Counted from the first letter of the stretch, positions 26,892 through 36,470 are shown. The stretch is DNA of 64,000 bases from Lacisediminimonas profundi (GCF_008831265.1 NZ_VTTH01000001.1:1054001-1118000), one strand, 5' to 3'. The notes: generated by a model not told the origin, from the sequence alone. Translations and numbers: made by a program.

Positions 26892-27805
26892 AAAATTTCC
26901 TGATCCTTGTCGCGCTGGCCGGTCTCGCGCTTGCCGCCGGCCCATGGGTGCTGTCGGAGTTCGGCTTGTCGCTGGCCATGACCTGCATGATGTATGCAGC
27001 CCTTGCAGTCAGCTGGTCGATGTTCAGCGGCACCACCCGTTACCTGTCGCTGGCAACCTCCGCATTGTTTGGCCTCGGCACCTACACCACGGCGCTGGCG
27101 ATACAGCAACTGCCATGGCCGCTGCTGATTGTTGCGGGCGGCCTGGTCTCGGCAGTGTTTGCATTGATGGTCGGCGCCGCCGTGATGCACCTGCGCGGCA
27201 CCTATTTCGCGGTGCTGACCTTCGGGCTCGGCGAGCTGGTCAGGCATTCGGTCACTTATATCGAAAAATCGGTTTCCGGCACCGTCGGCCGGGTCGTGAC
27301 CGCCGTGCCGTCGAATGAAGTGCTGTACTGGACCATGCTGGTGCTGGCGCTGTTGTCGGTCGTGACCTGGAAGCTGGTCGAATCCTCGAGGCTGGGATTC
27401 GCCATGCGCGGCATCGGCGCCGACGAGCAGCGCGCCGCCACCTTCGGCGTCAATCCGCGGCGCGTCAAGATGATCGGATTTGCGCTGTCTGCATGGTTCG
27501 CCGGCGCTGTCGGCGCGGCGATGGCCGTGCGCTGGACTTACATCGATCCGCATTCCGCATTCAACCCGCTGATAGGCTTCCAGACGGTATTGATTGCCAT
27601 GATCGGCGGCGTCACTACCTGGCGCGGGCCGTTGCTGGCCGCGATCGTGCTGAGCCTGCTGTCGGACCTGCTGCGCCTGAACTTGCCGCATGCCTACCTG
27701 ATCATGCTCGGCGTGCTGCTGATCGTGTGCGTGCTCTACCTGCCGGATGGCATCGCCAGCATCCGCTGGCGCGCGCTGCTGCGCCGCAAGAAGGAGGGCG
27801 CATGA
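26888..27805 (+). CDS. livM: Branched-chain-type ABC transporter permease LivM
   Basis: A 305-residue permease, partner of LivH. Conserved segments include AALAVSWSMFSGTTRYLSLA, MHLRGTYFAVLTFGLGELVR and AMIGGVTTWRGPLLAA. Start and stop overlap both neighbours by ATGA, so translation is probably coupled through the operon. Confidence 0.92.
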   Translation: MKNFLILVALAGLALAAGPWVLSEFGLSLAMTCMMYAALAVSWSMFSGTTRYLSLATSALFGLGTYTTALAIQQLPWPLLIVAGGLVSAVFALMVGAAVMHLRGTYFAVLTFGLGELVRHSVTYIEKSVSGTVGRVVTAVPSNEVLYWTMLVLALLSVVTWKLVESSRLGFAMRGIGADEQRAATFGVNPRRVKMIGFALSAWFAGAVGAAMAVRWTYIDPHSAFNPLIGFQTVLIAMIGGVTTWRGPLLAAIVLSLLSDLLRLNLPHAYLIMLGVLLIVCVLYLPDGIASIRWRALLRRKKEGA

Positions 27806-28539
27806 ACATGCCGTCGGCGGCACCCATGTTGTCGGTACAGGGCCTGGGCATGCAGTTCGGCGGACTGGCGGCCTTGTCCGGCGTCACGCTGGACGTCGCG
27901 CACGGCGAGTTCGTCGGCATCATCGGTCCGAACGGGGCCGGCAAGACCACCTTTTTCCATGCCATCAGCGGGATCATCGTCCCCACCAGCGGACTGGTGC
28001 GCATGGACGGCCGGGAGATGCAGGGCAAGCCGCCCGAGGCCTTCTGCCGGGCCGGTGTGGCGCGCACCTTCCAGACGCCGCGGATCTTTGCCGGCATGAC
28101 AGTCCAGGAAAACATCCGCTTCGCCTTCACTTTCGGCAATCAGGTCGGCAGGAGTTCCCTGATCGACGAGGTGATCGAAGAGACCCACATCGGCGGCTTG
28201 CGCGGCGAGATTGCCGGGTCGCTGCCGCCGGCGCGCCAGCGACAACTGGAAATCGCCATGGCGCTGGTGACCGCGCCGCGCCTGTTGCTGCTGGACGAGG
28301 TGGCGGCCGGGCTCACGGAGAGTGAAGTCGAGGATGTGGCCCGGCTGATTTCCCGGCTGCGCAAGCAGTACGGGCTGACCGTGGTGTGGATCGAGCATGC
28401 GGTCAGGACCTTGATGCGCACGGTGGACCGGGTGGCGGTGCTGCACTTTGGCAGATTGCTGGCGGACGGCACGCCGGCACAGGTCAGCGAGGACGAGAGC
28501 GTGATCAGCGCCTATCTCGGCGAAGAGGTGGCGCAATGA
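27802..28539 (+). CDS. livG: Branched-chain-type ABC transporter ATPase LivG, with altered signature loop
   Basis: A 245-residue ATPase. Walker A is GPNGAGKT and Walker B is LLLLDEVAAGL. The ABC signature, usually like LSYGQ or LAYGQ in LivG, reads LPPARQRQLEIAMAL here, so the usual Ser/Gly of the C-loop are absent. Walker B is followed by valine where LivG normally has DEPAAGL. The ATG at 27802 overlaps the livM stop, with AAGGAGG just upstream; a second ATG at 27808 is also possible. LivF, next in line, has a normal signature. Confidence 0.9.
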   Translation: MNMPSAAPMLSVQGLGMQFGGLAALSGVTLDVAHGEFVGIIGPNGAGKTTFFHAISGIIVPTSGLVRMDGREMQGKPPEAFCRAGVARTFQTPRIFAGMTVQENIRFAFTFGNQVGRSSLIDEVIEETHIGGLRGEIAGSLPPARQRQLEIAMALVTAPRLLLLDEVAAGLTESEVEDVARLISRLRKQYGLTVVWIEHAVRTLMRTVDRVAVLHFGRLLADGTPAQVSEDESVISAYLGEEVAQ

Positions 28540-29246
28540 GTGCGCTGCTGGAAACCCGCGGCTTGTGTGCCGGCTATGGGCGGCTGGCGATCATCCGCGA
28601 CATCGATATTGCGGTGCCGGAAAACAGGCTGACTGTCATCGTCGGGCCGAACGGCGCCGGCAAGACGACCTTGATGCGGGCGCTGTCGGGCATTCTTCCA
28701 GTCTCGGCAGGCGATGTCATTCTCGGTGGCGACAGGATCAATGCGCTGTCGGTGGCGGCCCGGGTCGGGCGCGGCCTGGTGCTGGTGCCCGAAGGCCGCC
28801 ACCTGTTTCCCCAGATGACGGTCGAAGAGAACCTGGAACTCGGCGGATATCTGCTTGCAGCATCGGCCCGGCGCGCGCTGATGGCGCAGGTGCTGGAAAT
28901 GTTTCCGCGGCTGTCCGAGCGGCGCCAGCAACTGGCCGGAACCATGAGTGGCGGCGAACAGCAGATGGTCGCGGTTGGCCGGGCGCTGATGAGCAAGCCG
29001 GCCTGCATGCTGCTCGATGAACCATCCCTCGGGCTGGCGCCGAAGATGGTGGTCGAGCTGTTTGCAATTCTCAGGCGGATTTGCGCGGAAGGCACCGGCA
29101 TCCTGCTGGTCGAGCAGAACGTGCGCCAGGCGCTTGCGGTTTGCGACTACGCCTATGTCCTTGAACAGGGGCGGGTGGTCGATCAGGGGCCCGGATCGCA
29201 ATTGCTTGGCGGCGAGCGGATCCGGCAGTCCTATCTCGGTTTGTGA
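28536..29246 (+). CDS. livF: Branched-chain-type ABC transporter ATPase LivF
   Basis: A 236-residue ATPase with Walker A GPNGAGKT, signature MSGGEQQMVAVGRALM, Walker B CMLLDEPSLGL and the H-loop region LLVEQNV. It is the last gene of the importer operon and overlaps livG by ATGA. It converges with the TPP enzyme gene over a 99-bp gap in which I see no strong terminator. Confidence 0.93.
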   Translation: MSALLETRGLCAGYGRLAIIRDIDIAVPENRLTVIVGPNGAGKTTLMRALSGILPVSAGDVILGGDRINALSVAARVGRGLVLVPEGRHLFPQMTVEENLELGGYLLAASARRALMAQVLEMFPRLSERRQQLAGTMSGGEQQMVAVGRALMSKPACMLLDEPSLGLAPKMVVELFAILRRICAEGTGILLVEQNVRQALAVCDYAYVLEQGRVVDQGPGSQLLGGERIRQSYLGL

Positions 29247-29345
29247 GACCCCACCCATCCGCGCCAAGGGAGCAGGTGCTCCGGGACAGCTTCTGTGCAG
29301 CGATCGGAGTGCCGGCCGGGCTTCGGGACGACAACGTCGATCGGA

Positions 29346-31037
29346 TCAAGCCAGGCGCATTGCCGGCGTAATCTGCTTCGCATCCACCCGCAGTTCCAGC
29401 AGCGCCGGCTTGTTCGATGCCCGCGCCCGCTCGAATGCCGCAGCAAACGCATCCGTCGTCTCCACCAACTCCCCATAAGCCCCGAACGACTTCGCCAGCG
29501 CCACGAAATCGGGCCCCTGCAATTGGGTCGCCGAAATCCGTCCCGGGAAGCGTTTTTCCTGATGCATCCTGATCGTCCCGTACATGCCGTTGTTGACCAC
29601 GATCACAATCAGTGGAATGCCGTACTGGACTGCTGTGGCCAGCTCTTGCGGATACATCAGGAAGCAGCCGTCGCCGGCGAAGCAGACCACCGTGCGCTCC
29701 GGATGCCGGCGGCTGGCGGCAATGGCGGCAGGGAAGCCGTAACCCATCGCGCCGCAGGTCGGCGCCAGTTCCGTGCGCGGCTGCCGGTACTGGTAGAAAC
29801 GGTGCACCCAGATCGCGTAATTGCCAGCGCCGTTGGTGATGATGGCGTCGTCCGGCAGCACCTGGTTCAGATGCGCGACCACTGCGCCCATGTCGACGCC
29901 GGTGGCCGCCGCTGCCGGCGCCGGCGGCTCGGTGAAGGCCAGGTAGTCCTGATGCGCGGCGGCGGTCCATCCGGCCCACGATGCCTTCGCCGGGGGCGTC
30001 ATGCTGGCCAGCAGCGCTGCGCCGGCTGCGATCGAGGTGTGCAGCGCCAGCGTGGGCTGGTAGACCCGGCCCAGTTCGTTGGCATCGGCATGCATGTGCA
30101 CCAGCGTCTGCTGGCTGCGCGGCGGGGTCAGGTGGGTGTAGCCGTCGGTGGTGATGTCGCCCAGCCGGGTGCCGATCGCCAGTACCAGGTCCGCATCCCG
30201 TATCCGCTGCGCCAGCCCGGGATTGATGCCCAGGCTCATGTGCCCGGCATAGTTGGGATGGCGGTTGTCGAAAATATCCTGGCGGCGAAAGGCGGCCGCG
30301 ACCGGCAGGTTCCAGGCTTGCGCGAAATCCCGCAGGTCGGCGGCGGCGGCTTCGCTCCAGTTGGCGCCGCCGGCGATCACCAGCGGGCGCTCGGCGCGCA
30401 CCAGCAGCGCCGACAGCGCAACGCCGTCTGCCGGCGACGGCGCCGCGTTCACCGGCTGGTAGCGCGGCAGGTCGGCCACTTCCGCCATGTCGCCCAGTAC
30501 ATCCTCCGGCAGCGACAGTACCACCGGTCCCGGCCGTCCCGATGTCGCCACCGTGAAGGCCCGCGCCAGTATTTCGGGAATGCGCCGGACGTCGTCGATT
30601 TCCTCCACCCATTTCGCCAGCGGCGCAAACATCTGCCGGTACTCGACTTCCTGGAACGCTTCCCGCCCGCGCTGCTCACGCGCCACCTGGCCGATGAACA
30701 GGATCATCGGCGTCGAATCCTGTTGTGCGATATGGGCCCCACAACTGGCATGCGTGGCACCGGGGCCGCGGGTGACGAAGCAGATGCCGGGCCGGCCGGT
30801 CAGCTTGCCGTCTGCTTCTGCCATGTTGGCGGCCGCGCCTTCATGCTTGGTGACGATGACATCGATCGAGGGATTGTCGACCAGCGCATCGAGCACGTCG
30901 AGGTAGCTCTCGCCCGGCACGCAGAACACGCGCTCGACACCATGTGCGCGCAGGCCATCCACCAATATGCGGCCGCCTGAGCGTGGCTTGGATGCGGCGG
31001 GAAGGGAAGGGGAACGGGCTTGGGCTGTCTTGTTCAT
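29346..31037 (-). CDS. Thiamine-pyrophosphate enzyme, acetolactate-synthase-like
   Basis: A 563-residue three-domain TPP enzyme. The cofactor-activating glutamate is E66 (KHEGAAANMAEADGK), and the Mg-TPP motif starts with GDGCFLMYPQELATA and ends with VVNNGMYGTI. ATG 31037 is chosen over a start 47 codons upstream, which would enter the divergent promoter region. It is not next to a regulatory subunit gene (ilvN), so a biosynthetic IlvB role is unlikely. With the importer and the divergent Ldh2-family gene it may belong to a catabolic locus for an unknown 2-oxo or hydroxy acid; that is inference. Confidence 0.85.
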   Translation of the reverse strand: MNKTAQARSPSLPAASKPRSGGRILVDGLRAHGVERVFCVPGESYLDVLDALVDNPSIDVIVTKHEGAAANMAEADGKLTGRPGICFVTRGPGATHASCGAHIAQQDSTPMILFIGQVAREQRGREAFQEVEYRQMFAPLAKWVEEIDDVRRIPEILARAFTVATSGRPGPVVLSLPEDVLGDMAEVADLPRYQPVNAAPSPADGVALSALLVRAERPLVIAGGANWSEAAAADLRDFAQAWNLPVAAAFRRQDIFDNRHPNYAGHMSLGINPGLAQRIRDADLVLAIGTRLGDITTDGYTHLTPPRSQQTLVHMHADANELGRVYQPTLALHTSIAAGAALLASMTPPAKASWAGWTAAAHQDYLAFTEPPAPAAAATGVDMGAVVAHLNQVLPDDAIITNGAGNYAIWVHRFYQYRQPRTELAPTCGAMGYGFPAAIAASRRHPERTVVCFAGDGCFLMYPQELATAVQYGIPLIVIVVNNGMYGTIRMHQEKRFPGRISATQLQGPDFVALAKSFGAYGELVETTDAFAAAFERARASNKPALLELRVDAKQITPAMRLA

Positions 31038-31161
31038 GACGAATTCAGGAAAGTAGGTTGCAGGCATTTTAGGGCATGTTGTGATCCTGGCCCGGCATTT
31101 GCCGATTTTCGGTCTGCCGTGTGAAACTGTCGCGCAACCAGGCAGCTTGAAAAAGGAATCG

Positions 31162-32256
31162 ATGGAAACGGAATACATGCAGATACCGACTGCCGCCTTG
31201 CATCAATGGGTGGTGGAACTATTTCTTGCCATCGGCAGCGAACAACGCGAAGCGCAGCTGACGGCCGACCACCTGATCGGGGCAAACCTGGCCGGCCACG
31301 ACTCGCACGGCGTCGGCATGGCGCCGCGCTACGTGCTGTCCTGGAAGGCAGGCGAACTGCAGCTGAACCAGCGGGTGGCGATAGAGCAGGACAGCGGAAC
31401 CATGCTGACCGTCGATGCCCGCTGCGGGATGGGGCAGGCGGTCACGCAGGAGGCGATGGCGCTGGCGATAGAGCGGGCGCAGGCGCATGGCGTGTGCATC
31501 ATGGGCCTGAAGAATACCCATCACCTTGGCCGGGTCGGCCACTGGGCGGAACAGGCGATAGCGGCCGGCATGGTGTCGGTGCATTTCGTGAGCGTCTGCT
31601 CGATGCCCATTGTCGCCCCGCATGGCGGCCGGGAGGCGCGCTTCTCGACCAATCCGTTCTCGGTCGGCATTCCGGTGCCGGGCCGCCCGCCGGTCCTGCT
31701 CGACTTCGCCACCAGCGCGATTGCGCTGGGCAAGGTGCGGGTGGCGCACAACAAGAAGATCCCCGTGCCGCCGGGATCGTTGCTCGACAGCGAAGGTCGT
31801 CCGACTCGTGATCCGGGTGTGATGTTTCCGCCGGATGGCGGCGCGCGCGGCGCTATGCTGCCGTTTGCCGGGCACAAGGGCTTTGCGCTGGCAATGGTGT
31901 GCGAACTGCTGGCCGCCGCACTGACTGGCGGCAGGGCTTCGCTTCCGGCCAATATGACCCAAGGGGTCTGGAACAACATGCTTGCCGTGGTGTTCGATCC
32001 GCAGCGGATGGGGACTGCTGACCTGTTCAGCGAAGAGGTCCAGGCCTATGTGGATTGGGTGCGCTCGGCACCACTGGCGCAGGACAGCGATGGCATCCTG
32101 CTGCCCGGCGAGCCGGAGCGGCGCTCGCGGCTTGCCCGCGCGGAGTTGATACCGGTCGATGCAGGAACGGTGGCACAGCTCGATGCGGCGGCAGCGACGG
32201 TGATGGAACAGACGGGCAGGTCGCCGGGGCCGGTGTCGGCGTTGCAGCGGGAGTAG
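31162..32256 (+). CDS. Malate/L-lactate dehydrogenase family (Ldh2/YlbC-type) oxidoreductase
   Basis: A 364-residue NAD(P)-dependent dehydrogenase of the Ldh2/AllD/YiaK fold, which is unrelated to Rossmann lactate dehydrogenases. Landmarks are AGHDSHGVGMAPRY (catalytic His), LKNTHHLGRVGHW, RFSTNPFSVG, DFATSAIALGKV and PFAGHKGFAL. The start at 31162 has AAAGGAATCG upstream. It is divergent from the TPP enzyme with a shared 124-bp control region. Possible substrates include malate, sulfolactate, ureidoglycolate and diketogulonate; the sequence does not decide. Confidence 0.88.
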   Translation: METEYMQIPTAALHQWVVELFLAIGSEQREAQLTADHLIGANLAGHDSHGVGMAPRYVLSWKAGELQLNQRVAIEQDSGTMLTVDARCGMGQAVTQEAMALAIERAQAHGVCIMGLKNTHHLGRVGHWAEQAIAAGMVSVHFVSVCSMPIVAPHGGREARFSTNPFSVGIPVPGRPPVLLDFATSAIALGKVRVAHNKKIPVPPGSLLDSEGRPTRDPGVMFPPDGGARGAMLPFAGHKGFALAMVCELLAAALTGGRASLPANMTQGVWNNMLAVVFDPQRMGTADLFSEEVQAYVDWVRSAPLAQDSDGILLPGEPERRSRLARAELIPVDAGTVAQLDAAAATVMEQTGRSPGPVSALQRE

Positions 32257-32275
32257 GGCAGGGCAGGGCAGGGCA
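32256..32275. repeat. GGGCA pentanucleotide tandem repeat
   Basis: Four perfect GGGCA units begin at the last base of the preceding stop codon, in the 86-bp gap between convergent genes. No rho-independent terminator with a T-run is seen in this gap. Confidence 0.9.
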
Positions 32276-32342
32276 GGCCGGCGGCATTGCCCGGGCGTCC
32301 TGACACGATCTCGCAAGGCGGCGCCCGGACGCCGTGCTGACC

Positions 32343-33308
32343 TCACATGTAGATCACGCTGCTGCCGGGCGCACCTTGCGCGCCCGGCAGCGGCCCGGGC
32401 ATGCCGATCACTTCGCCGTCGCTGTCCCCGCCCTGCGCAACCTGGATGTGCCTCAGGTATTCGCGGAATTCCTCGCAGACTTCCGGATGACGCAGCGCGA
32501 ATTCAACTGTCGCCTGCAGATAGCCCTGCTTGCTGCCACAGTCATAACGCTTGCCGTCGAACCGGTAGGAGAGCACCGCTTCCTGCTTCAGCAGCCTGGC
32601 GATGCCATCGGTCAGCTGCAATTCGCCGCCGGCGCCCGGCGGCATTTCGCGCAGGTGCCGGAAGATCGACGAAGTCAGGATGTAGCGGCCGACCACGCCC
32701 ATGTCGGAAGGCGCGTCCTCCGGGGCCGGCTTCTCGACGATGTCATGCAGCTTCAGCAAGCCATCGCCGAAGCCCTTGCCGGCCACCACGCCATACGAGC
32801 GCGACTGTTCCGGGCGGATCGGTTCGACGCCGATGATGCTGCTGCCGTAATGCGCATGCAGCTCGGTCATCTGCCTCAACACCGGCACGTCGGCATCCAG
32901 CAAGTCGTCCGCCAGCAGCACCGCGAACGGCTCGTCGCCGATCAGGCGTTCCGCGCACAGCACCGCATGTCCCAGGCCCAACGCTTCGGCCTGGCGCACG
33001 TAGAAGCATTGCACCGAGTCCGGCTTGATGCCGCGTAATGCGCTCAGCAAGGCCTGCTTGTCGCGCGCCGCCAGTTCCGCTTCCAGCTCGTAGGCTTTGT
33101 CGAAATGGTCCTCGATCGCGCGCTTGTTGCGCCCGGTCACGAAAATCATTTCGGTGATGCCGGCCGCCATCGCCTCTTCGACTGCGTACTGGATCAGCGG
33201 CTTGTCGACGATGGGCAACATTTCCTTCGGGCTCGCTTTGGTGACCGGCAGGAAACGGGTGCCGAGGCCGGCCACCGGAAATACTGCTTTGGTGATTTGC
33301 TTGTGCAT
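32343..33308 (-). CDS. galU: UTP-glucose-1-phosphate uridylyltransferase GalU
   Basis: A 321-residue nucleotidyltransferase making UDP-glucose. It has the N-terminal [21 protein letters not shown] motif region (residues about 10-30), [13 protein letters not shown], and the VEKP segment. The Gly/Pro-rich C-terminal tail (about 30 residues) extends beyond the usual family end. ATG 33308 matches the family N-terminus [12 protein letters not shown], though no good Shine-Dalgarno is seen. It is the last gene of the minus-strand exopolysaccharide set. Confidence 0.94.
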   Translation of the reverse strand: MHKQITKAVFPVAGLGTRFLPVTKASPKEMLPIVDKPLIQYAVEEAMAAGITEMIFVTGRNKRAIEDHFDKAYELEAELAARDKQALLSALRGIKPDSVQCFYVRQAEALGLGHAVLCAERLIGDEPFAVLLADDLLDADVPVLRQMTELHAHYGSSIIGVEPIRPEQSRSYGVVAGKGFGDGLLKLHDIVEKPAPEDAPSDMGVVGRYILTSSIFRHLREMPPGAGGELQLTDGIARLLKQEAVLSYRFDGKRYDCGSKQGYLQATVEFALRHPEVCEEFREYLRHIQVAQGGDSDGEVIGMPGPLPGAQGAPGSSVIYM

Positions 33309-33342
33309 GGGGATTCGTTGAACTCGTTGAACGGGAGAAAAA

Positions 33343-33384
33343 CAATCGGAGTAAAGCAATCGGCGTAAAGCAATCGGCGTAAAG
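33343..33384. repeat. Three-copy 14-bp tandem repeat in the galU leader
   Basis: CAATCGGMGTAAAG occurs three times head-to-tail (33343-33356, 33357-33370, 33371-33384), 35 bp upstream of galU. A second small duplication (CGTTGAAC twice, 33316-33331) lies between it and the start codon. Confidence 0.93.
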
Positions 33385-33497
33385 CAAGAGGGCACAGCAG
33401 GAGCGGACCCTGGCCTGCCCTGCGTCACGTTCGACTTGTCAGCGGGTGTTCGGTTCGACGGCGTCAGTGCGCCGGCGCGGCCGGCGGCCAGGCTGGG

Positions 33498-34967
33498 TCA
33501 GCTCCTCCCGTAGCGGTCCTGCAGCCGCACGATGTCGTCTTCTCCCAGGTAGCCGCCGGACTGGATCTCGATCAGTTCGAGTGGAATCTTGCCGGGATTC
33601 TCCAGCGAATGGACCACCCCGATCGGTATGTAGGTGGACTGGTTTTCCGACAGCAGGTAGTCGCTGTCGCCATTCGTGACTTTTGCGGTGCCGGACACCA
33701 CCACCCAGTGTTCGGCCCGATGGTGATGCATCTGTAAGGACAGCTTGGCCCCTTCCTTGACGACGATGCGCTTGACCTGGAACCGGCCACCACCGCCAAT
33801 GCAATCGTAGGAACCCCAGGGCCGGAAAACCTGCCTGTGCTGGGTGGCCTCGCTGCGGCCCTGCTCCAGCAGCCGGTTCACGATTTTCCTGGTGTCCTGC
33901 GCCTTGTCGGCATTCATCACCAGCACGCCATCCGGCGTTTCAATCACCACCACGTTGCGCAGCCCGACGGCTGTCACCAGGCGGCTGCTGGAATGCACCA
34001 GGCAATCTTCGCAGTCCTCCAGCATGGCATCGCCTTGCACTGCATTGTCGTGTTCGTCCTTGTCGGATGCATCGCGTACCGAGGCCCAGCTGCCGATGTC
34101 GTTCCAGCCGGCGTCCAGCGGCACCATGGCAGCGCGGTCGGTGCGTTCCATGACCGCATGGTCGACCGCCTTGTCCGGACTGGACGCGTAGGCATCGGTG
34201 TCGAGTCGCAGGAAGTCGATATCGCGCACGCCCTTCTGATGCGCGGTCCGGCAGGCTTCGACCATGGCCGGCTCGAATTGCGACAGTTCTTCGAGGTAAC
34301 GGCGGGCGGAAAACAGGAACATGCCGCTGTTCCAGAAAAAATCCCGGCTTTCCAGATACTGCCGGGCTGTCGCCAGATTCGGCTTCTCGACGAATTCGAG
34401 CACCGGCCGCACCGGTCCGGCCGCGGCCCTGCCAGCGCCGGTGTCCGTTGCTGCTCGTGCTCCTGCCTCCGCTCCTGCCCCCGCTCCAGCCCGAATATAG
34501 CCATATCCGGTTTCCGGGCGATCCGGTTGGATGCCGAACGTCATCAGATCGCCTCGCGCCGCCGCGGTCCTGGCATGGGCCAGCGCAGCAGCGAAGGCCG
34601 CCCGGTCCTTGATCACATGGTCGGACGGCAACACCAGCAGCATGGGATCTTCATGCAATGACAGGGCGTGGAGGGCGGCGCTGGCGATTGCCGGCGCCGT
34701 ATTGCGGCGCATCGGCTCAAGCAGGATCTGCGCGTTGTCGATGCCGATCTCGCGCACCTGTTCAGCCACCACGAAGCGGGTGGATTCCCCGGTGACCAGG
34801 ATAGGCGCACCCAGGTCGGGTACGCCGGACAGCCGTTGCAGCGTCTGCTGCAGCAGGCTTGCGCCGCCGAGCAAGCGCAGGAATTGTTTCGGATAGCTTT
34901 CGCGGGAAAGCGGCCACAGGCGGCTGCCGGAGCCGCCACACAGCACTACCGGGATCATGGTGTTCAT
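33498..34967 (-). CDS. manC: Mannose-1-phosphate guanylyltransferase / mannose-6-phosphate isomerase
   Basis: A 489-residue bifunctional enzyme providing GDP-mannose for exopolysaccharide. N-terminal GMP domain: PVVLCGGSGSRLWPLSRE and FVEKPN. C-terminal cupin PMI domain: FRPWGSYDCIGGGGRFQVKR and QMHHHRAEHWVVVSG. A low-complexity Ala/Gly insertion (about residues 162-187) interrupts the GMP domain after TGYGYIRAG. AGGTGA lies 6 bases before the chosen ATG at 34967. Confidence 0.94.
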   Translation of the reverse strand: MNTMIPVVLCGGSGSRLWPLSRESYPKQFLRLLGGASLLQQTLQRLSGVPDLGAPILVTGESTRFVVAEQVREIGIDNAQILLEPMRRNTAPAIASAALHALSLHEDPMLLVLPSDHVIKDRAAFAAALAHARTAAARGDLMTFGIQPDRPETGYGYIRAGAGAGAEAGARAATDTGAGRAAAGPVRPVLEFVEKPNLATARQYLESRDFFWNSGMFLFSARRYLEELSQFEPAMVEACRTAHQKGVRDIDFLRLDTDAYASSPDKAVDHAVMERTDRAAMVPLDAGWNDIGSWASVRDASDKDEHDNAVQGDAMLEDCEDCLVHSSSRLVTAVGLRNVVVIETPDGVLVMNADKAQDTRKIVNRLLEQGRSEATQHRQVFRPWGSYDCIGGGGRFQVKRIVVKEGAKLSLQMHHHRAEHWVVVSGTAKVTNGDSDYLLSENQSTYIPIGVVHSLENPGKIPLELIEIQSGGYLGEDDIVRLQDRYGRS

Positions 34968-35069
34968 GGTGTGGTCACCTGCGCGTTGGTTCGGTAGATC
35001 AAGCCTGCGCATGCGGATGGCGACGCGCTTGCAGGCAGGCTTGCATTCATGCCGTGACGAATCCGGATC

Positions 35070-36470
35070 TCAATAAGCATTGTTGCTGGTCCATCCCTTG
35101 AATGCGGTCCAGACGATGATCTTCATGTCCATCGCAAAGGACCAGTGCTGTATGTAATGCAGGTCGAACTGGACCCGCTTTGCCATCTTGTCGACGGTGT
35201 CGGTCTCGCCGCGGTACCCGTGTATCTGCGCCCAGCCGGTGATGCCGGGCTTGACGCGGTGGCGCAGCATGTACATTTCGAGCTTGTCCTTGTACAACTC
35301 GTTGTGTTGCAGTGCGTGCGGACGCGGGCCGACCACCGACATGTCGCCCAGCAGGACATTGATGAATTGCGGCAGTTCGTCCAGGCTGGTGCGGCGCAGG
35401 AAGCGGCCGATAGGGGTCACGCGCGGATCGTCCTGGGTCGCCTGGGTGACGCCGCCGTGGTCGTCGTGCAGCTTCATGCTGCGAAACTTCAGGCACCCGA
35501 AAGGACGTCCGTTCAGGCCCAGCCGCGGCTGCTGGAAGAACACCGGTCCCGGCGACGACATCCTGATGCCAATGCCAATCACGATGAACAGCGGCAGCAA
35601 CAGGAACAGCACGATGGCGGCAAACACCTTGTCAAACACATCCTTGGCCATGGCACTCATGTCGGCTGCGACCGGCTGGTTGAGATCGACCGCGGGCATT
35701 CCAAGGAAAGTGATCACCTTGTTGGACAGGATCTGCATCGAGAGCGTGTCGGGTACCCAGCGGATGTCGACCAGCGCATTGCGCAGCAGGTACTGCAGCT
35801 TTTGCAGGCGGTTCGAATCCGACAAGGGCAGCGTGATCCAGATCTCGTGCACATGGTTGCGGGCTACATAGTCAAGCAGTCCCTCCAGCGAATCGACGCG
35901 TTCGACGCCGGCCGCAAGGGGCTGGTCTGGCTCGAGCGGGAAAACCGCCTTGACGTCATAGCCATACCAGCTCTGCTGGCTGGCGCGGCGATGCATCTCG
36001 CGGCCGATGCTGCCGTAGCCGACGATGACCACGCGCTTGTTGTTGAGTCCGTTTTCGCGAATGTGGCGCAGCAGCGTGTAGAGGACCGCGCGAGTCAGCA
36101 TCAGTGAAAGTACGCCGACCACATACCAGTGGAACATCCACAGCCGCGACAGCGAGCCGACGTGATGGATCAGGAAGCTGAACAACAGCGCAATCATCAT
36201 CACCGCTGCCCAGGACAGCGCGACTTGCAGGAACATCGCCGGCATCGAACGGCCACGCCACGAGCCGTACATCTTGAAATTGGCGAACAGGATGAACGCC
36301 AGCGCGCAGCCGAAGTACAGCAGGATGCCATGCACTGGCGCTGCCTGCGACAGCGGCGCATTGAAACTGAGCAGGCCGGCAAGTTGCCCGGCGCACCATA
36401 GTCCAAGCACGTCGACGACACGCATCATGATCTCGAGTCGCGGCGAATATCTGTGGATCGCGTCTTGCAC
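35070..36470 (-). CDS. Undecaprenyl-phosphate glucose phosphotransferase (WcaJ/EpsB type)
   Basis: A 466-residue polyprenyl-phosphate sugar-1-phosphate transferase that starts exopolysaccharide repeat units on the inner membrane. It has four N-terminal TM helices, a Rossmann-like CoA-binding-type domain (NKRVVIVGYGSIGREM), a re-entrant membrane helix, and a C-terminal bacterial sugar transferase domain (KFRSMK, RRTSLDELPQFINVL, GPRPH, VKPGITGWAQIHGYRGET). It starts with GTG at 36470, with purine-rich GGCGGA upstream. It heads the minus-strand set transferase, manC, galU. Confidence 0.92.
   Translation of the reverse strand: MQDAIHRYSPRLEIMMRVVDVLGLWCAGQLAGLLSFNAPLSQAAPVHGILLYFGCALAFILFANFKMYGSWRGRSMPAMFLQVALSWAAVMMIALLFSFLIHHVGSLSRLWMFHWYVVGVLSLMLTRAVLYTLLRHIRENGLNNKRVVIVGYGSIGREMHRRASQQSWYGYDVKAVFPLEPDQPLAAGVERVDSLEGLLDYVARNHVHEIWITLPLSDSNRLQKLQYLLRNALVDIRWVPDTLSMQILSNKVITFLGMPAVDLNQPVAADMSAMAKDVFDKVFAAIVLFLLLPLFIVIGIGIRMSSPGPVFFQQPRLGLNGRPFGCLKFRSMKLHDDHGGVTQATQDDPRVTPIGRFLRRTSLDELPQFINVLLGDMSVVGPRPHALQHNELYKDKLEMYMLRHRVKPGITGWAQIHGYRGETDTVDKMAKRVQFDLHYIQHWSFAMDMKIIVWTAFKGWTSNNAY

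Noticed and set aside
29346-31037. Naming the TPP enzyme ilvB/ilvI
   Set aside because: No small regulatory subunit gene is adjacent and the neighbours are transport and dehydrogenase genes, so biosynthetic acetolactate synthase is not supported.
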